Shown here one piece after another: positions 63,929-64,000 of a stretch of 64,000 nt of DNA. The stretch comes from Stenotrophomonas sp. UBA2629. Lineage in GTDB: Bacteria; Pseudomonadota; Gammaproteobacteria; Xanthomonadales; Xanthomonadaceae. Position 1 is the stretch's first letter; every line of letters starts with the position of its first letter. The DNA lies in NCBI GenBank assembly GCA_002359895.1, contig DEOB01000006.1, positions 1 to 64,000 of the forward strand, given 5' to 3'. The notes under the pieces are model-generated. The model ran no database searches, was not told where the DNA came from, and saw nothing but the letters and a program-made list of their open reading frames with translations. The translations under genes were made by a program, and so were the position numbers.

Positions 63929-63956
63929 GGAACTTTTTCTGTACTGGTCAGTCCAA
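63929..63956 (+). promoter_or_regulatory. Candidate sigma-E-type promoter
   Basis: GGAACTT (63929-63935) and GTCCAA (63951-63956) are 15 bases apart, close to the RpoE consensus GGAACTT-N15-GTCTAA. The next gene starts 28 bp later at 63984. The rest of 63803-63928 shows nothing specific. Confidence 0.45.
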
Positions 63957-63983
63957 TAGCCCGGACTGCTAAGATGAGATCCT

Positions 63984-64000
63984 ATGAACCTGAACGCCTC
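63984..64000 (+). CDS. Start of the next gene (truncated by window end)
   Basis: ATG 63984 opens MNLNA before the window ends. The frame is too short for identification. Its distance from the candidate sigma-E promoter suits a gene of envelope stress response. Confidence 0.35.

Overview
The window is GC-rich DNA from a gammaproteobacterium of the family Xanthomonadaceae, most likely Stenotrophomonas or a close relative. The reasons are the MdtABC-type RND pump operon arranged like smeIJK, palindromic GTAG-type REP elements, a REP-associated tyrosine transposase (RAYT), and the rho-trxA-rhlB, ftsE-ftsX, glnE, monomeric icd and aceK genes with Xanthomonadaceae-like sequences. No rRNA, tRNA or CRISPR array was seen.

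Region 1-4.0 kb is repeat-rich. It holds a tandem ~332-bp repeat carrying truncated RAYT 5' ends, an IS4-type element whose transposase is frameshifted by an extra copy of an 8-bp repeat, a detached polymorphic-toxin C-terminus with its probable immunity gene, and a complete RAYT gene between 59-bp direct repeats. From 4.5 to 8.1 kb there are envelope genes: an Lpp-like lipoprotein, an L,D-transpeptidase, secreted proteins, an Ivy-like lysozyme-inhibitor lipoprotein and a 31-residue membrane peptide. From 8.2 to 15.8 kb is the smeIJK-like efflux operon on the minus strand. From 15.8 to 30.1 kb is ordinary chromosome: an M20 amidohydrolase, a CoA-transferase, glnE, a queuosine-precursor transporter, a DUF2145 protein, an ELM1-family protein, a RutE-like nitroreductase, YceI, queF, a LysM protein and a lipoprotein. 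It is punctuated by CTCTCCC hairpin repeats.

The 30.2-34.2 kb stretch is an accessory patch. It has two overlapping FtsX-like permease genes, preceded by a cysteine-rich double-glycine peptide ORF interrupted by an amber codon, then a second leader-like peptide, and a 151-bp MITE with CTAG duplications. From 34.7 to 41.2 kb lie icd, a translationally coupled three-gene operon of an MglA-like GTPase, a roadblock protein and a partner, and aceK.

A 14.7-kb integrative island (41,467-56,281) sits in the 3' end of rho and is bounded by 94-bp near-identical copies of the rho terminus. It carries a tyrosine integrase, an HUH replication-type protein, a resolvase, an XRE regulator, several small membrane or secreted proteins, and a type I restriction-modification operon. 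That operon reads hsdM, hsdS, a HEPN/LOTUS-like gene, hsdR and a YgjP-like metallopeptidase. Beyond the island the backbone resumes with rho, trxA, rhlB, ftsE, ftsX, a double-receiver response regulator and ung. The window ends just inside a new gene preceded by a possible sigma-E promoter.
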